Source: Cryobacterium zongtaii (GTDB lineage: Bacteria > Actinomycetota > Actinomycetes > Actinomycetales > Microbacteriaceae). Taken from it: a stretch of 64,000 nucleotides of DNA. The position numbers and the translations under genes were made by a program. Location of the stretch: assembly GCF_002909375.1 (NCBI RefSeq), contig NZ_PPXD01000026.1, positions 124,001-188,000 on the forward strand, in the 5' to 3' direction. A model generated the notes under the pieces. It saw nothing but the letters and a program-made list of their open reading frames with translations, ran no database searches and was not told the DNA's origin. Of this stretch, positions 35,741 to 46,417 are shown in pieces (position 1 is the first letter of the stretch; every line of letters begins with the position of its first letter).

Positions 35741-36973
35741 ATGAGCACCGAGCGCCCCTTCAGCCTCCGGGGAGTGGCTCTGGCCGCGTTTCTACCCACG
35801 CTGCTCTTCTCCATCGGCGAGGGTGCGATGATCCCGCTCATCCCCTTGGTGGCGGACGGCCTCGGCGCGTCGCTGGCCTTCGCCGGCTTCATCGCGGCCA
35901 TGGTCATGGTCGGTGAACTCGTCGGCGACATCCCCAGCGGCGCGATAGTGTCCCGCATCGGCGAACGCAACTCGATGATCGGGGCGTCGCTGCTGGCGAT
36001 CATCGCCGTGCTGGTCTGCATCGTCGCCCCCAACCCGGTCGTGCTGCTGGTGGGCATCTTCCTGATCGGCCTGGCCACGGCCGTGTTCGCTCTGGCCCGG
36101 CACGCCTTCATGACCAGCTACGTGCCCGTGGCCTACCGGGCCAGGGCGCTGTCGACCCTCGGCGGCGTCTTCCGCGCCGGCTGGTTCGTCGGACCGTTCC
36201 TGGCCGCCGGGGTCATCCACCTCACCGGCAGCACCACCGCCGTCTTCTGGGTGTTCATCGTCTGTTGCGTGGCCGCCGCCGTCGTGCTGATGCTGCTGCC
36301 GGATCCGACGATTACCTTCGCGAAGCCTGCTCCCGTCGCCGCCGTGGAGACCGCGGGACTGTTCAGCACCATCTGGCGCTACCGGGGTGTGCTGCTGCGG
36401 CTGGGCACCGGCGCGGGACTGGTCGGTGCGATGCGGGCCACCCGCACGGTGCTGCTGCCGCTCTGGGCGGTCAGCATCGGCATCAACGAACCCGACACCG
36501 CCCTCATCATCGGCATCGCCGGCGGCATCGACTTCGCGCTCTTCTATGCCAGCGGCCAGATCATGGACCGCTTCGGGCGCATGTGGACCGCGATCCCGTC
36601 GATGATCGGACTGGGGGTCGGCATGCTCGCCCTCGCGTTCACCCACGATCTGCCCGAGAACGTGGCGTGGTTCATCGCCGTGGCGATGTTCCTGTCCGTG
36701 GCCAACGGTATCGGCAGCGGATTGCTGATGACCCTCGGCGCCGACCTGGCGCCGGCCGGCGGCCCGGCCCCGTTCCTGGGCGCCTGGCGGTTCACCGCCG
36801 ACTTCGGCAGCGCCGCCGCTCCCCTGGCCGTCGCCGCCATGATCGCACTGTTGTCGCTGTCGGTGGCCAGTGCTGTGATGGGAGTGGTGGGCCTGGTGGG
36901 AGCCGGCGTGCTCTGGCGCTACATTCCGCGGTACGCCCCGCGCCACCCCCGTTTTCCCCCGAGAGAAAGATAG
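35741..36973 (+). CDS. MFS transporter
   Basis: A 410-residue major facilitator with about 12 helices. The N-terminal half has [24 protein letters not shown], matching the MFS loop 2-3 motif; the second half starts near residue 205. ATG 35741 is divergent from prfB. The gene is followed 5 bp later by a Ddn-type reductase gene, so the two may be co-transcribed. Substrate (drug or metabolite efflux) cannot be assigned. Confidence 0.85.
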   Translation: MSTERPFSLRGVALAAFLPTLLFSIGEGAMIPLIPLVADGLGASLAFAGFIAAMVMVGELVGDIPSGAIVSRIGERNSMIGASLLAIIAVLVCIVAPNPVVLLVGIFLIGLATAVFALARHAFMTSYVPVAYRARALSTLGGVFRAGWFVGPFLAAGVIHLTGSTTAVFWVFIVCCVAAAVVLMLLPDPTITFAKPAPVAAVETAGLFSTIWRYRGVLLRLGTGAGLVGAMRATRTVLLPLWAVSIGINEPDTALIIGIAGGIDFALFYASGQIMDRFGRMWTAIPSMIGLGVGMLALAFTHDLPENVAWFIAVAMFLSVANGIGSGLLMTLGADLAPAGGPAPFLGAWRFTADFGSAAAPLAVAAMIALLSLSVASAVMGVVGLVGAGVLWRYIPRYAPRHPRFPPRER

Positions 36974-36978
36974 CCAGC

Positions 36979-37428
36979 ATGCCCCTGCTCGGAGAGTACG
37001 AGCCCAGCCCCGAGAAGTGGGTCCGCGACCAGGTCGAACTGTACGAGACCTCCGCCGGCACCAAGGGCACCACCATGCGCGGGATGCCCGTGATCGTCCT
37101 GAGCACCCTCGGCGCCAAATCCGGCAAGATCCGCAAGGCTCCGCTCATGCGCGTCGAACACGACGGCCGTTACGCCGCCGTGGCGTCGCTCGGCGGCAGC
37201 CCGAAGAACCCGGTCTGGTACGCCAACGTGCTCGCGCATCCGCTCGTCGAGGTGCAGGACGGTCCGGTGCGACGCGACATGCTCGCCCGGGAGATCACCG
37301 GCGACGAGAAGGCCCTTTGGTGGGAGCGGGCCGTTCTGGCGTACCCCGACTACGCCGATTACCAGGTCAAGACCGACCGGGTCATTCCGGTGTTCCTGCT
37401 CGAACCCGTCGCCGAGCCGGCCTCCTAG
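36979..37428 (+). CDS. Ddn-like F420-dependent nitroreductase-family protein
   Basis: A 149-residue protein of the Ddn (DUF385) family: [59 protein letters not shown] and [26 protein letters not shown]. Relatives use F420H2 to reduce quinones or nitro compounds. ATG 36979 starts 5 bp after the MFS stop; GAGAGAAAG lies in the upstream end. Confidence 0.85.
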   Translation: MPLLGEYEPSPEKWVRDQVELYETSAGTKGTTMRGMPVIVLSTLGAKSGKIRKAPLMRVEHDGRYAAVASLGGSPKNPVWYANVLAHPLVEVQDGPVRRDMLAREITGDEKALWWERAVLAYPDYADYQVKTDRVIPVFLLEPVAEPAS

Positions 37429-38096
37429 TGGCCAAGCCACCGGCCCGGTCGAAGCGGCGCGGACCCCAGCTGGACCGGATCCTGCTCGAGAACCTGCTCG
37501 ACAACGACGGCGCGCTGGTGGGCCGCGGTGACGACCGTGAGGCCGAACGCTACAGCCGGGTGGACTTCTCCGGCCGGGACTTCACCGGCACCCGGTTCGC
37601 GGAGTGTGAGTTCCACGGCGTCGACCTGAATACCACGGTGCTGCGCGGCAGCACCTGGAACGAGTGCGTCGCCACCGAACTGCACGCGGCCGTGTTCAGC
37701 GCGCCACGATCGAGCTGGCGGGACGTGCGCATCGAGCACTCCAGGCTCGGCTCGGTCGAGCTCTACGACTCCGGCCTGCGCAGCGTTCAGCTGGACGGGT
37801 CGAAGCTGGACTTCATCAACCTGCGCAACGCCACCCTCACCGACGTGCTCATCTCCAACTGCATCATCGACGAGCTCGACCTCTCCGGGGCCACCGTGCA
37901 ACGGCTGGAACTCCGCGACTGCCGGATCGGCACCCTCGACGTGGCCGGCGCACGGCTGACCGACGTGGACCTGCGCTCCAGCGACTTCTCGGCCATCCAC
38001 AGCCTGGAAGGGCTCAGGGGCGCCACCATCGACGACGCCCAGCTCGCGCTGCTCGCTCCGTTGCTCGCGGCGCAGCTGGGCATCCTCGTTGAATAA
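37428..38096 (+). CDS. Pentapeptide-repeat protein
   Basis: A 222-residue protein with A(D/N)LxX-type repeats forming a right-handed beta helix from about residue 45 to 195 (FSGRDFTGTRFAECEFHGVDLN ... LDLSGATVQRLELRDCRIGTLDVAG). GTG 37428 shares one base with the stop of the Ddn gene. Members such as MfpA mimic DNA and protect gyrase, but many have no known partner; I make no functional claim. Confidence 0.85.
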   Translation: MAKPPARSKRRGPQLDRILLENLLDNDGALVGRGDDREAERYSRVDFSGRDFTGTRFAECEFHGVDLNTTVLRGSTWNECVATELHAAVFSAPRSSWRDVRIEHSRLGSVELYDSGLRSVQLDGSKLDFINLRNATLTDVLISNCIIDELDLSGATVQRLELRDCRIGTLDVAGARLTDVDLRSSDFSAIHSLEGLRGATIDDAQLALLAPLLAAQLGILVE

Positions 38097-38108
38097 AAGT
38101 AGGGCTCT

Positions 38109-39092
38109 CTAGAGCCACTTCTCGGCAAGGTGCTCCGCCACGACCCGGCGGATGGTGCCGGTACTGCCGCGCAACACGATGCTCTCGGTGCGGATCTTCG
38201 GCCCCATCTTGCGCACCCCGCCGACCAGCTGGCCGTCGGTGACGCCGGTGGCGACGAAATAGGTGTTGTCGCTGGTGACGAGGTCGTTCACGCCCAGGAT
38301 GCGGTCAAGGTCGTGGCCGGCGTCGATGGCCCGCTGTGCCTCGTCGTCGTCCTTGGGGTGCAGCTTCGCCTGGATGAAACCGCCCAACGCCTTCAACGCG
38401 CAGGCGGTGATGATGCCCTCCGGGGTGCCGCCGATGCCGACGCACATGTCGATCCGGGTCTCGGTGATGGCCGCGTTGATGCCGCCGGCCACGTCGCCGT
38501 CGAGCATCAACCGGGTGCCGGCGCCCGCCGCGCGCACCTCTTCGATCAGGCCGGCGTGCCGCGGCCGGTCGAGGATGGCGATGGTCATGTCGGACACATC
38601 CTTGCCCTTGGCCTTGGCCAAGGCGCGAATGTTCTCGCCGATCGGCTGGCGCAGGTCCACGACGTTGTGGCCCTCCCATCCGGTGACGATCTTGTCCATG
38701 TAGAACACGGCACTGGGGTCGTACATGCTGCCCCGGTCGGCGACCGCGATCATGCTCAGTGCGTTCTGGCGCCCGTTGGCGGTGAGTGAGGTGCCGTCGA
38801 TGGGGTCCACCGCGATGTCGCAGGAGGGCCCGCGCCCGCTGCCGACGTGCTCGCCGTTGTAGAGCATCGGCGCGTCATCCTTCTCGCCCTCGCCGATGAC
38901 GACGACGCCGTCGAAATCGACAGTGCCGAGGAATTTGCGCATCGCGTCGACGGCGGCACCGTCTGCGGCGTTCTTGTCGCCGCGGCCGATGAACGGCACA
39001 GCGCGGATGGCGGCGGCTTCGGTGGCCCGCACCAGCTCCATGCCGAGGCTGCGGTCGGGGTGGAGGTAGAGAGAATCGTGTTCAGTAGTCAC
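38109..39092 (-). CDS. glpX: Class II fructose-1,6-bisphosphatase
   Basis: A 327-residue GlpX: VIGEGEKDDAPMLYNGE and VDPIDGTSLTANGRQNA are the metal-binding loops, later DGDVAGGINAAI and GIGGTPEGIITACALKALGG. It makes fructose-6-phosphate in gluconeogenesis. GTG 39092 is divergent, across 175 bp, from fba, which produces its substrate. Confidence 0.95.
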   Translation of the reverse strand: MTTEHDSLYLHPDRSLGMELVRATEAAAIRAVPFIGRGDKNAADGAAVDAMRKFLGTVDFDGVVVIGEGEKDDAPMLYNGEHVGSGRGPSCDIAVDPIDGTSLTANGRQNALSMIAVADRGSMYDPSAVFYMDKIVTGWEGHNVVDLRQPIGENIRALAKAKGKDVSDMTIAILDRPRHAGLIEEVRAAGAGTRLMLDGDVAGGINAAITETRIDMCVGIGGTPEGIITACALKALGGFIQAKLHPKDDDEAQRAIDAGHDLDRILGVNDLVTSDNTYFVATGVTDGQLVGGVRKMGPKIRTESIVLRGSTGTIRRVVAEHLAEKWL

Positions 39093-39267
39093 TGTGTATT
39101 GGTGTCCTTCGAGGTCGTATGTGGGTTGCTGAGGGACGCGCCGGAACTACGCCGGTACGGGGCCAGCATACCCAGCGTGCCTAGAGCGGGACCTTGTACC
39201 CCGAGCGCTCACACAGAAGCCCTCGCTAGACTTGACGGACACCCCCGCTCGATTTCGAGGAGAAGCA

Positions 39268-40293
39268 ATGCCCATCGCAACCCCAGACCAATACGCCGAA
39301 ATGCTGAACAAGGCCAAGTCGAAGGGGTTCGCGTACCCCGCATTCAACGTCTCCTCCTCGCAGTCCATCAACGCCGTTCTCCAGGGCCTGACCGAAGCCG
39401 GCTCTGACGGCATCATCCAGGTCACCACCGGTGGCGCCGACTACTTCGCCGGTCACACGGTCAAGAACCGTGCCGCCGGCGCCCTCGCGTTCGCCAAGTT
39501 CGCGCACGCCGTTGCTGACAACTACCCCGTCACCGTGGCCCTGCACACCGACCACTGCCCCAAGGGTGCGCTGGACGACTTCGTACTGCCCCTCATCTCG
39601 GCCTCCGAGACCGCCGTCGCCGACGGCTTCAACCCGATCTTCCAGTCGCACATGTGGGACGGCTCGGCCATCGCGCTCGACGAGAACCTCGAGATCGCCA
39701 AGGGCATCATCACCCGCACCAAGGCGATCAACGCCATCCTCGAGGTCGAGATCGGCGCCGTCGGCGGCGAAGAAGACGGCGTTGAGGGCGACATCAACGA
39801 CAACCTGTACACGACCTTCGACGACACCGTCAAGATGATCGAGGCCCTCGGCCTCGGCGAACAGGGCCGCTACATGGCCGCCCTCACCTTCGGCAACGTG
39901 CACGGCGTCTACAAGCCCGGCAACGTCAAGCTGCGTCCGGAGCTCCTTGCGGAGATCCAGGCCAGCGTCGCCGCCAAGTACGGCACCAGCGCACTGCCCC
40001 TCGACCTCGTCTTCCACGGTGGCTCGGGATCGACCGATGCCGAGATCGCCGAAGCCGTCGCCAACGGTGTCGTGAAGATGAACGTCGACACCGACACCCA
40101 GTACGCGTTCACCCGCGCCATCGCCGACTACATGCTGAAGAACTACGACGGCGTGCTCAAGGTCGACGGTGAAGTCGGAAACAAGAAGCTGTACGACCCG
40201 CGCGCCTGGGGCAAGGTTGCCGAGACGGCCATGGCCGCTCGCGTTGCCCAGGCCACCCGCCAGCTCGGTTCCGCCGGGCACTCCAACAGCTAG
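39268..40293 (+). CDS. fba: Class II fructose-bisphosphate aldolase
   Basis: A 341-residue zinc aldolase: ALHTDHCPKGALDDFV, SHMWDGSAI, EVEIGAVGGEEDG, FGNVHGVYKPGNVKL and FHGGSGS carry the metal and phosphate-binding residues. GAGGAG lies 5 bases before ATG 39268. Divergent from glpX; both act in glycolysis/gluconeogenesis. Confidence 0.97.
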   Translation: MPIATPDQYAEMLNKAKSKGFAYPAFNVSSSQSINAVLQGLTEAGSDGIIQVTTGGADYFAGHTVKNRAAGALAFAKFAHAVADNYPVTVALHTDHCPKGALDDFVLPLISASETAVADGFNPIFQSHMWDGSAIALDENLEIAKGIITRTKAINAILEVEIGAVGGEEDGVEGDINDNLYTTFDDTVKMIEALGLGEQGRYMAALTFGNVHGVYKPGNVKLRPELLAEIQASVAAKYGTSALPLDLVFHGGSGSTDAEIAEAVANGVVKMNVDTDTQYAFTRAIADYMLKNYDGVLKVDGEVGNKKLYDPRAWGKVAETAMAARVAQATRQLGSAGHSNS

Positions 40294-40311
40294 TTCAACA
40301 GAAAACACCGG

Positions 40312-40911
40312 ATGACGATGGCAGAGAACGCTTCAGACCAGACCCCGGCGGTCACCCCGCCGGTGGACTACCGCCCCCAGCCCCGCTACGGCGAGCTGGC
40401 TCCGGAGGGCTGGACCTGGACGCCGCCGCAGGACGAACCCGTTCCTGCGGCCTCTGCCGCCGCATCCACCACGGTGACGCCGGCCCGGGCGACGCGGGGA
40501 TCGGCCGAACGGCCGGCCTCCGCGGCGCCAGGTGCGGTGCCGGGAACGGCGCCTGCCTGGGACCGACCCCTCACCATCAGCCTGCTGGTCTTCGGGCTGC
40601 TCGGCGCCTACTTCACCATCTCGATTCTCGGCAGCCTGCCGCAGGCCCTGGCGATGCTCTATTCGCAGGCCGAGCTGGGTGAGTACACCGTGACGGACTC
40701 CGTCAACGCGATCATCACCGGCGGCAGCATCGGCCAGGCCGTCGTCTGGGTGGCCGCGGCCGTCTCGTCGATCCTGCTGCTGCTGCGCGGACGACGCGCG
40801 TTCTACGTTCCGATCATCGGCGGCGTCGTCGCGTTTGTCCTGCTGGTCGCGGCCGTGGCCGTCGTGCTGGCCGGCGACCCGGCGTTGCTCGAGTACCTCA
40901 GCCAGCCATAA
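40312..40911 (+). CDS. DUF6264 family membrane protein
   Basis: A 199-residue protein with a Pro/Ala-rich cytoplasmic N terminus (YGELAPEGWTWTPPQD motif) and three hydrophobic helices near residues 85-110, 140-160 and 170-190. I recognise it as the DUF6264 type common in Microbacteriaceae; function unknown. It starts 18 bp after fba and is probably read through from it. Confidence 0.7.
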   Translation: MTMAENASDQTPAVTPPVDYRPQPRYGELAPEGWTWTPPQDEPVPAASAAASTTVTPARATRGSAERPASAAPGAVPGTAPAWDRPLTISLLVFGLLGAYFTISILGSLPQALAMLYSQAELGEYTVTDSVNAIITGGSIGQAVVWVAAAVSSILLLLRGRRAFYVPIIGGVVAFVLLVAAVAVVLAGDPALLEYLSQP

Positions 40912-40929
40912 GGCCCGGCCAGCCGCCGA

Positions 40930-42009
40930 CTACTCCGGTCGACTGACCCTGCCCCCGAGCGCACGCGCGTCGGTCTTGCCCTGCAGGTCTTTGCGCAGCT
41001 CCTTGGGCAGCGAGAAGAGCAGGTCTTCCTCGGCGGTCTTGATCTGCTCCACGTCGCCGTAGCCGGCGCCGGCCAGGTCGCGCAGCAGTTCCTCGACGAG
41101 TTCCTCGGGCACGGATGCTCCGCTCGTGACGCCCACGGTGTTCACGCCGTCGAGCCACTCCTGCTTCACTTCGTTGGCGTAGTCCACCCGGTAGGCGGCC
41201 TTCGCGCCGTACTCCAGCGCCACCTCCACCAGGCGTACCGAGTTGGACGAGTTCGCCGACCCCACCACGATCACCAAATCGGAGTCGCGGGCGACCTTCT
41301 TGATGGCCACCTGACGGTTCTGGGTGGCGTAGCAGATGTCGTCGCTGGGCGGGTCCTGCAGGTTCGGGAACCGGGCCCGCAGCCGGCGCACCGTCTCCAT
41401 GGTCTCGTCAACGCTCAGCGTGGTCTGCGACAGCCAGACCACCTTGTCCGGGTCGCGCACGACGATAGTGTCGGCCTCGTCCGGGCTGCCGACGAGCGTC
41501 GTGTGCTCCGGCGCCTCGCCGGCGGTGCCCTCGACCTCTTCGTGGCCTTCGTGGCCGATCAGCAAGATCTCGAAGTCGTCGCGGGCGAAGCGCACAGCCT
41601 CGCGGTGCACCTTGGTGACGAGCGGGCAGGTGGCGTCGATGGCCGACAGGCCGCGGGCGGCAGCGGCGTTGACCACCGCCGGCGACACGCCATGCGCGCT
41701 GAAGACGATATGCGAACCGGTGGGGACCTCATCCACTTCTTCGACGAAGATGGCGCCCTTCTTCTCGAGTTCGCTCACCACGTGGGTGTTGTGCACGATC
41801 TGCTTGCGCACGTAGACGGGCGCCCCGTACAGTTCGAGGGCCTTCTCCACCGCGATGACGGCCCGGTCCACGCCGGCGCAGTAGCCGCGCGGGGCCGCGA
41901 GCAGCACCTTTTTCGGCCCGACCACCGGGGTATCCTTGAGCCTGTTGCGCAGGCTGGGAATTCTGGGCATGCCAAGGCCGATCACGGGCGCATTAGTACT
42001 GGTACTCAC
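40930..42009 (-). CDS. ispH: 4-hydroxy-3-methylbut-2-enyl diphosphate reductase
   Basis: A 359-residue IspH with the three iron-sulfur cysteines in [19 protein letters not shown] and [10 protein letters not shown], plus [11 protein letters not shown] and [13 protein letters not shown]. Last step of the MEP isoprenoid pathway. It converges on the DUF6264 gene and is divergent from xseA. Confidence 0.97.
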   Translation of the reverse strand: MSTSTNAPVIGLGMPRIPSLRNRLKDTPVVGPKKVLLAAPRGYCAGVDRAVIAVEKALELYGAPVYVRKQIVHNTHVVSELEKKGAIFVEEVDEVPTGSHIVFSAHGVSPAVVNAAAARGLSAIDATCPLVTKVHREAVRFARDDFEILLIGHEGHEEVEGTAGEAPEHTTLVGSPDEADTIVVRDPDKVVWLSQTTLSVDETMETVRRLRARFPNLQDPPSDDICYATQNRQVAIKKVARDSDLVIVVGSANSSNSVRLVEVALEYGAKAAYRVDYANEVKQEWLDGVNTVGVTSGASVPEELVEELLRDLAGAGYGDVEQIKTAEEDLLFSLPKELRKDLQGKTDARALGGRVSRPE

Positions 42010-42072
42010 CCGAACAGTCTAAGCGGGCATGTCTGAACGGACCGTGCGAGCCCTCAGCAGACCAGGAGACCC

Positions 42073-43299
42073 ATGAACGCAGTCACGATGCCCGCCGCGG
42101 GCGACGAGCCGCCCACTGTCGACGCCCCCTGGCCCGTCGCCGTGCTCTCCAACAAGATCCGCGGCTACATCGAACGGCTCGGCACCGCCTGGGTGGAGGG
42201 CGAGATCGTGCAGTGGGGCACCAGCGGCGGCAACGTCTACGGCAAGCTCAAGGACCTCTCCGTGGATGCGACGGTGAGCTTCACGGTCTGGTCGTCGGTG
42301 AAGGCCCGCCTGACCGGTGACTTCAAGCAGGGCGACAGGGTCATCGCCCTCGTCAAGCCCAACTACTGGGTCAAGGGCGGCTCCCTCACGATGCAGGTCT
42401 TCGAGCTGCGCCACGTGGGGCTCGGCGACCTGCTGGAACGGCTCGAACGCCTGCGCGCGCAGCTCAAGGCCGAGGGCATCTTCGACGCGTCCCGCAAACG
42501 ATCGCTGCCGTTCCTGCCGCACCGCATCGGGCTGGTCACCGGCAAGGACTCCGACGCCGAGAAAGACGTGCTCCGCAACGCCCAGCTGCGCTGGCCGGCC
42601 GTCGACTTCAGGGTGGTGCACGCCGCCGTGCAGGGCGACCGGATGGTCGGTGAGGTCACCGCGGCCATCAGGGCGCTGGATGCCGACCCCGAGGTGGACG
42701 TCATCATCGTCGCCCGCGGCGGCGGCGACTTCCAGAACCTGCTCGGCTTCAGCGACGAGTCACTCGTGCGCGCCGTCGCGGCCTGCACCACCCCGGTGGT
42801 CAGCGCCATCGGCCACGAGGCCGACCGGCCGCTGCTCGACGATGTCGCCGACCTCCGCGCCTCGACTCCCACCGACGCGGCGAAGCGGGTGGTGCCCGAC
42901 GTCTCCGACGAACTCAACAGGGTGCAGCAGGCACGGGCGCGGCTGAGCAGCCGGCTCACCGGTATCCTCGCCACCGAAGTCGACAGGCTCGGCCAGTTGC
43001 GCAGCCGACCGGTGCTCGCCGGCGCGGACTGGATCATCGACAGTCGTTCGCAGGACCTCACCCGGTACGTGGCGCGCGGCACCGAGCTGATGCACCGTAC
43101 TCTCGAACGCGCCGGTTCCAGCGTGGTCGAGTTGCGCTCCCAGCTGCGCGCCCTCTCCCCCCAGGGCACCCTCGACCGCGGCTACGCCATCGTGCAGCTG
43201 CCGGACGGCCACGTGCTGCGCTCCAGCGACCAGGCCCCGGCCGGCACCGAGCTGCGCATCACCGTGGGCGTTGGCACCGTGCCCGCGGTCTCGAAATAG
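42073..43299 (+). CDS. xseA: Exodeoxyribonuclease VII large subunit
   Basis: A 408-residue XseA: N-terminal OB-fold (VEGEIVQWGTSGGNVYGKLKD), nuclease core IGLVTGKDSDAEKDVLRNAQLRWP, VDVIIVARGGGDFQNLLGFSDE and VSAIGHEADRPLLDDVADLRASTPTDAA, then a coiled region. AGGAG precedes ATG 42073. First gene of an xseA-xseB-DUF4245-carbonic anhydrase group. Confidence 0.95.
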   Translation: MNAVTMPAAGDEPPTVDAPWPVAVLSNKIRGYIERLGTAWVEGEIVQWGTSGGNVYGKLKDLSVDATVSFTVWSSVKARLTGDFKQGDRVIALVKPNYWVKGGSLTMQVFELRHVGLGDLLERLERLRAQLKAEGIFDASRKRSLPFLPHRIGLVTGKDSDAEKDVLRNAQLRWPAVDFRVVHAAVQGDRMVGEVTAAIRALDADPEVDVIIVARGGGDFQNLLGFSDESLVRAVAACTTPVVSAIGHEADRPLLDDVADLRASTPTDAAKRVVPDVSDELNRVQQARARLSSRLTGILATEVDRLGQLRSRPVLAGADWIIDSRSQDLTRYVARGTELMHRTLERAGSSVVELRSQLRALSPQGTLDRGYAIVQLPDGHVLRSSDQAPAGTELRITVGVGTVPAVSK

Positions 43300-43323
43300 A
43301 TGGAAAGAAATAGGATGGATGAC

Positions 43324-43572
43324 ATGACTTCGTCCGCAGCCCCGACTCCGACCACCGCCGGCACCGTCCCGGCGGTCGACTCGCTCAGCTACGAGCAGGC
43401 CAGGGACGAACTGATCCGTGTCGTCTCAGTGCTCGAGCAGGGTGCGTCCACGCTCGAGGAATCCCTGGCGCTCTGGGAGCGGGGCGAGGCCCTCGCCACC
43501 CGCTGTGAGGAATGGCTGATCGGCGCCAAAGCACGCCTGGATGCCGCCCGCGGCGCGGCCACCGCGGAATGA
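43324..43572 (+). CDS. xseB: Exodeoxyribonuclease VII small subunit
   Basis: An 82-residue helical protein: [45 protein letters not shown] is the typical XseB hairpin. ATG 43324 follows AGGATGG; ATG 43315 and 43300 are alternatives. Its last base pairs overlap the next gene (ATGA). Confidence 0.93.
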   Translation: MTSSAAPTPTTAGTVPAVDSLSYEQARDELIRVVSVLEQGASTLEESLALWERGEALATRCEEWLIGAKARLDAARGAATAE

Positions 43573-44231
43573 GCCGCAGTCCCCGCCCACCGCGCGTCGT
43601 CGCGGAGCTCGGCCGCCCGGAGACCGCCGAGGAACGCGCTAGGCGGCTGGCAACCAACTCCAAGAACTACCGGTCCCGCAAGACCATCAACAACCTCGTC
43701 TACTCGCTGTTGGCGACCCTCGGCGCGGTCATCGTGCTGGTGCTGATCGTGCCCCGCAGCGACACCCCGATCAATCGCGAGGTCGACTACACGAGCGTCG
43801 CCGAACAGGCGCAGTCCGGCGTCGAGGAACCGCTCGTCGTGCCCGTGCTCCCACCCGGCTGGAGTGCCAACGCCGCCCAGTGGCGCCAGGGCGGCAACGA
43901 CGGTGTCTCGAGCTGGTACCTCGGCCTGCTCACCCCCGAGAATGAGTTCATCGGGCTCACCCAGGCCGTCGACGCCAACCCCACCTGGCTCGCCGACCAG
44001 CTCGAAGACGTCGAGCCGACCGACACCATCACCATCGCCGGTCTGGACTGGGCTGTCTACCGCAATCCCGCGCCGGCCGCCGACCGGGGCAACTTCGAAT
44101 CCGCCCTCGTCACCGAGGCCGGCGACAGCAGCTATCTCCTGATCGGCACCGCCACCGACGAAGAGCTGACCGTGCTCGCCGCCGCCGTGGCCGAGCAGAT
44201 CAGCACCGAACAGAACGGCTCCAGCGAATGA
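43569..44231 (+). CDS. DUF4245 membrane-anchored protein
   Basis: A 220-residue protein with a basic N terminus ([12 protein letters not shown]), one helix at residues 40-60 ([19 protein letters not shown]) and an extracellular DUF4245 domain containing [14 protein letters not shown] and [15 protein letters not shown]. Function unknown. It overlaps xseB and the carbonic anhydrase gene by 4 bp each. Confidence 0.85.
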   Translation: MSRSPRPPRVVAELGRPETAEERARRLATNSKNYRSRKTINNLVYSLLATLGAVIVLVLIVPRSDTPINREVDYTSVAEQAQSGVEEPLVVPVLPPGWSANAAQWRQGGNDGVSSWYLGLLTPENEFIGLTQAVDANPTWLADQLEDVEPTDTITIAGLDWAVYRNPAPAADRGNFESALVTEAGDSSYLLIGTATDEELTVLAAAVAEQISTEQNGSSE

Positions 44232-44878
44232 CCGACACACCGACTCCGACTCCGACACCGGCCCAGGTCTGGAACGACCTCGCCGCGGGCAACGAACGCT
44301 TCGTGGCGGGCACACCGCAACATCCCCGGCAGGACGTCGACCGTCGCGCCGAGACCGCGTTCGTGCAGAACCCCATGGCCGCCCTGTTCGGCTGCAGCGA
44401 CTCCAGGCTCGCCGCCGAGATCATCTTCGACAAGGGCCTGGGAGACCTGTTCGTCGTGCGGAACGCCGGCCAGGTCATCTCCGATTCGGTGCTCGGCTCA
44501 CTCGAGTACGCCGTTGCGGTGCTCAAGGTGCCTTTGATCCTGGTGCTCGGCCACGACAGGTGCGGCGCGGTACGAGCCGCCATCGACTCGCAAGCCGAAG
44601 ACGCCGAGGCCCTGCCGCCGCACATCAACAGCATCATCGAGAAGATCGTGCCGGCGGTGCGCCGCGTCAATGGACCCGAAACCGGTCCGCTCGACCCCGA
44701 CGATGTGGACGCATCCGCCGTGGGCCGGGAACACCTGCGCGACACCGTGGCGGAGCTCGTGCAGCGCTCCGAGATGATCAGCGCCGCGATCGCAGAAGGT
44801 ACATTGGCTATCGTCGGTGCGAACTACAGGCTCCTCGAGGGCCGCGCAGATCCTGACCTCGTCGTCGGCGTCGTCTAG
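44228..44878 (+). CDS. Beta-class carbonic anhydrase
   Basis: A 216-residue beta-carbonic anhydrase with zinc ligands in FGCSDSR and LGHDRCGAVRA; it interconverts CO2 and bicarbonate. The N terminus TPTPTPTPAQ is a short low-complexity leader. The gene starts in the ATGA overlap with DUF4245. Confidence 0.92.
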   Translation: MTDTPTPTPTPAQVWNDLAAGNERFVAGTPQHPRQDVDRRAETAFVQNPMAALFGCSDSRLAAEIIFDKGLGDLFVVRNAGQVISDSVLGSLEYAVAVLKVPLILVLGHDRCGAVRAAIDSQAEDAEALPPHINSIIEKIVPAVRRVNGPETGPLDPDDVDASAVGREHLRDTVAELVQRSEMISAAIAEGTLAIVGANYRLLEGRADPDLVVGVV

Positions 44879-44930
44879 GAACTCTCGACACCGACCGGCA
44901 ACCCGCATGAATCGAAAGGTATGACACACC

Positions 44931-46346
44931 GTGGTGGACATTTCAGCTGAAACAGAATTCCGGATCGAACACGACACGATGGGCGAGGTCCGGGTTCCCG
45001 CCGACGCGCTCTACGGTGCGCAGACGCAGCGGGCGGTCGAGAACTTCCCGATCTCCGGATCCGTGCTCGAGTCCGCCCAGATCGCGGCCCTGGCCCGCAT
45101 CAAGAAGTCGGCGGCCCTCGCCAATGCCCGTCTCGGCGTGCTCGACTCGAACATCGCCGACGCCATCGCGGCAGCCGCCGACGAGGTCATCACCGGTCGA
45201 TACGACGCCCAGTTCCCCATCGACGTGTACCAGACCGGCAGCGGAACCTCGTCGAACATGAACATGAACGAGGTGCTCGCCACCCTCGCCACCCGCCGCC
45301 TGGGCAGCCCGGTGCACCCCAACGACCACGTGAACGCGTCGCAGTCCTCCAACGACGTCTTCCCCACCTCGGTGCACATCGCCGTGACCAGCGCCCTCAT
45401 CGACGACCTCATCCCGGCCCTGGATCACCTCGCGGTCGCGTTCGAGGCCAAGGCCGAACTGTGGGCGACCGCGGTCAAGGCCGGCCGCACCCACCTGATG
45501 GACGCCACCCCGGTCACCCTCGGCCAGGAATTCGGCGGCTACGCCCGCCAGATGCGCCTGGGCATCGAACGGGTGCGCACCGCGCTCCCCCGCGTCGCCG
45601 AGGTGCCGCTGGGCGGCACCGCCGTCGGCACCGGCATCAACACGCCGGCCGGTTTCCCGCAGCTCGTCATCGAGCTGCTCTGCGACGAGACCGAGCTGCC
45701 GATCACCGAGGCCATCGACCACTTCGAGGCCCAGGCCAACCGTGACGGCCTGGTCGACGCCTCCGGTGCTCTGCGCACCATCGCGGTTGGCCTCACCAAG
45801 ATCTGCAACGACCTGCGCTGGATGGGCTCCGGCCCCAACACCGGCATCGGTGAGCTGAGCATCCCCGACCTGCAGCCGGGCTCGTCGATCATGCCCGGCA
45901 AGGTCAACCCGGTCATCCCGGAGGCCGTGCTCATGGTCTGCTCCCGCGTGATCGGCAACGACGCCACCATCGCCTGGTCCGGCGCCTCCGGCGCGTTCGA
46001 ACTCAACGTGGCCATCCCGGTGATGGGCACCGCGCTGCTCGAGTCGATTCGGCTGCTCACCAACGGCGCCCGGGTGCTCGCCGACAAGACCGTCGACGGC
46101 CTCGAGGCCAACCTCGACCGTGCCCGCGCTCTGGCCGAATCATCGCCGTCGATCGTCACCCCGCTCAACCGGGTGATCGGCTACGAAGCCGCCGCCAAGG
46201 TGGCCAAGCACTCCGTGGCGCAGGGCCTCACGGTGCGCGAGTCGGTCATCGACCTGGGCTTCGTGGAACGCGGCGAGGTCACCCTCGAGCAGCTCGACAC
46301 GGCCCTGGACGTCCTGAGCATGACCCGGCCGCCCCAGGCGCGCTAA
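44931..46346 (+). CDS. fumC: Class II fumarate hydratase
   Basis: A 471-residue Fum[49 protein letters not shown] and the signature [11 protein letters not shown] with the catalytic Ser. TCA-cycle fumarate to malate. GTG 44931 fits the family; GAAAGG lies upstream. A strong hairpin follows at 46356. Confidence 0.95.
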   Translation: MVDISAETEFRIEHDTMGEVRVPADALYGAQTQRAVENFPISGSVLESAQIAALARIKKSAALANARLGVLDSNIADAIAAAADEVITGRYDAQFPIDVYQTGSGTSSNMNMNEVLATLATRRLGSPVHPNDHVNASQSSNDVFPTSVHIAVTSALIDDLIPALDHLAVAFEAKAELWATAVKAGRTHLMDATPVTLGQEFGGYARQMRLGIERVRTALPRVAEVPLGGTAVGTGINTPAGFPQLVIELLCDETELPITEAIDHFEAQANRDGLVDASGALRTIAVGLTKICNDLRWMGSGPNTGIGELSIPDLQPGSSIMPGKVNPVIPEAVLMVCSRVIGNDATIAWSGASGAFELNVAIPVMGTALLESIRLLTNGARVLADKTVDGLEANLDRARALAESSPSIVTPLNRVIGYEAAAKVAKHSVAQGLTVRESVIDLGFVERGEVTLEQLDTALDVLSMTRPPQAR

Positions 46347-46355
46347 CCCGTACCG

Positions 46356-46412
46356 CGAAAGCGGCGAACCGGTTGCTTCAGCTTCGCTGAGGCAACCGGT
46401 TCGCCGCTTTCG
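46356..46412. terminator. Very long bidirectional hairpin terminator
   Basis: A 21-bp perfect stem (46356-46376 with 46392-46412), then a further TCAGC/GCTGA stem with TTC loop, so nearly the entire 57 bp pairs. It separates convergent fumC and phoH2. Confidence 0.85.
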
Positions 46413-46417
46413 TGGCC

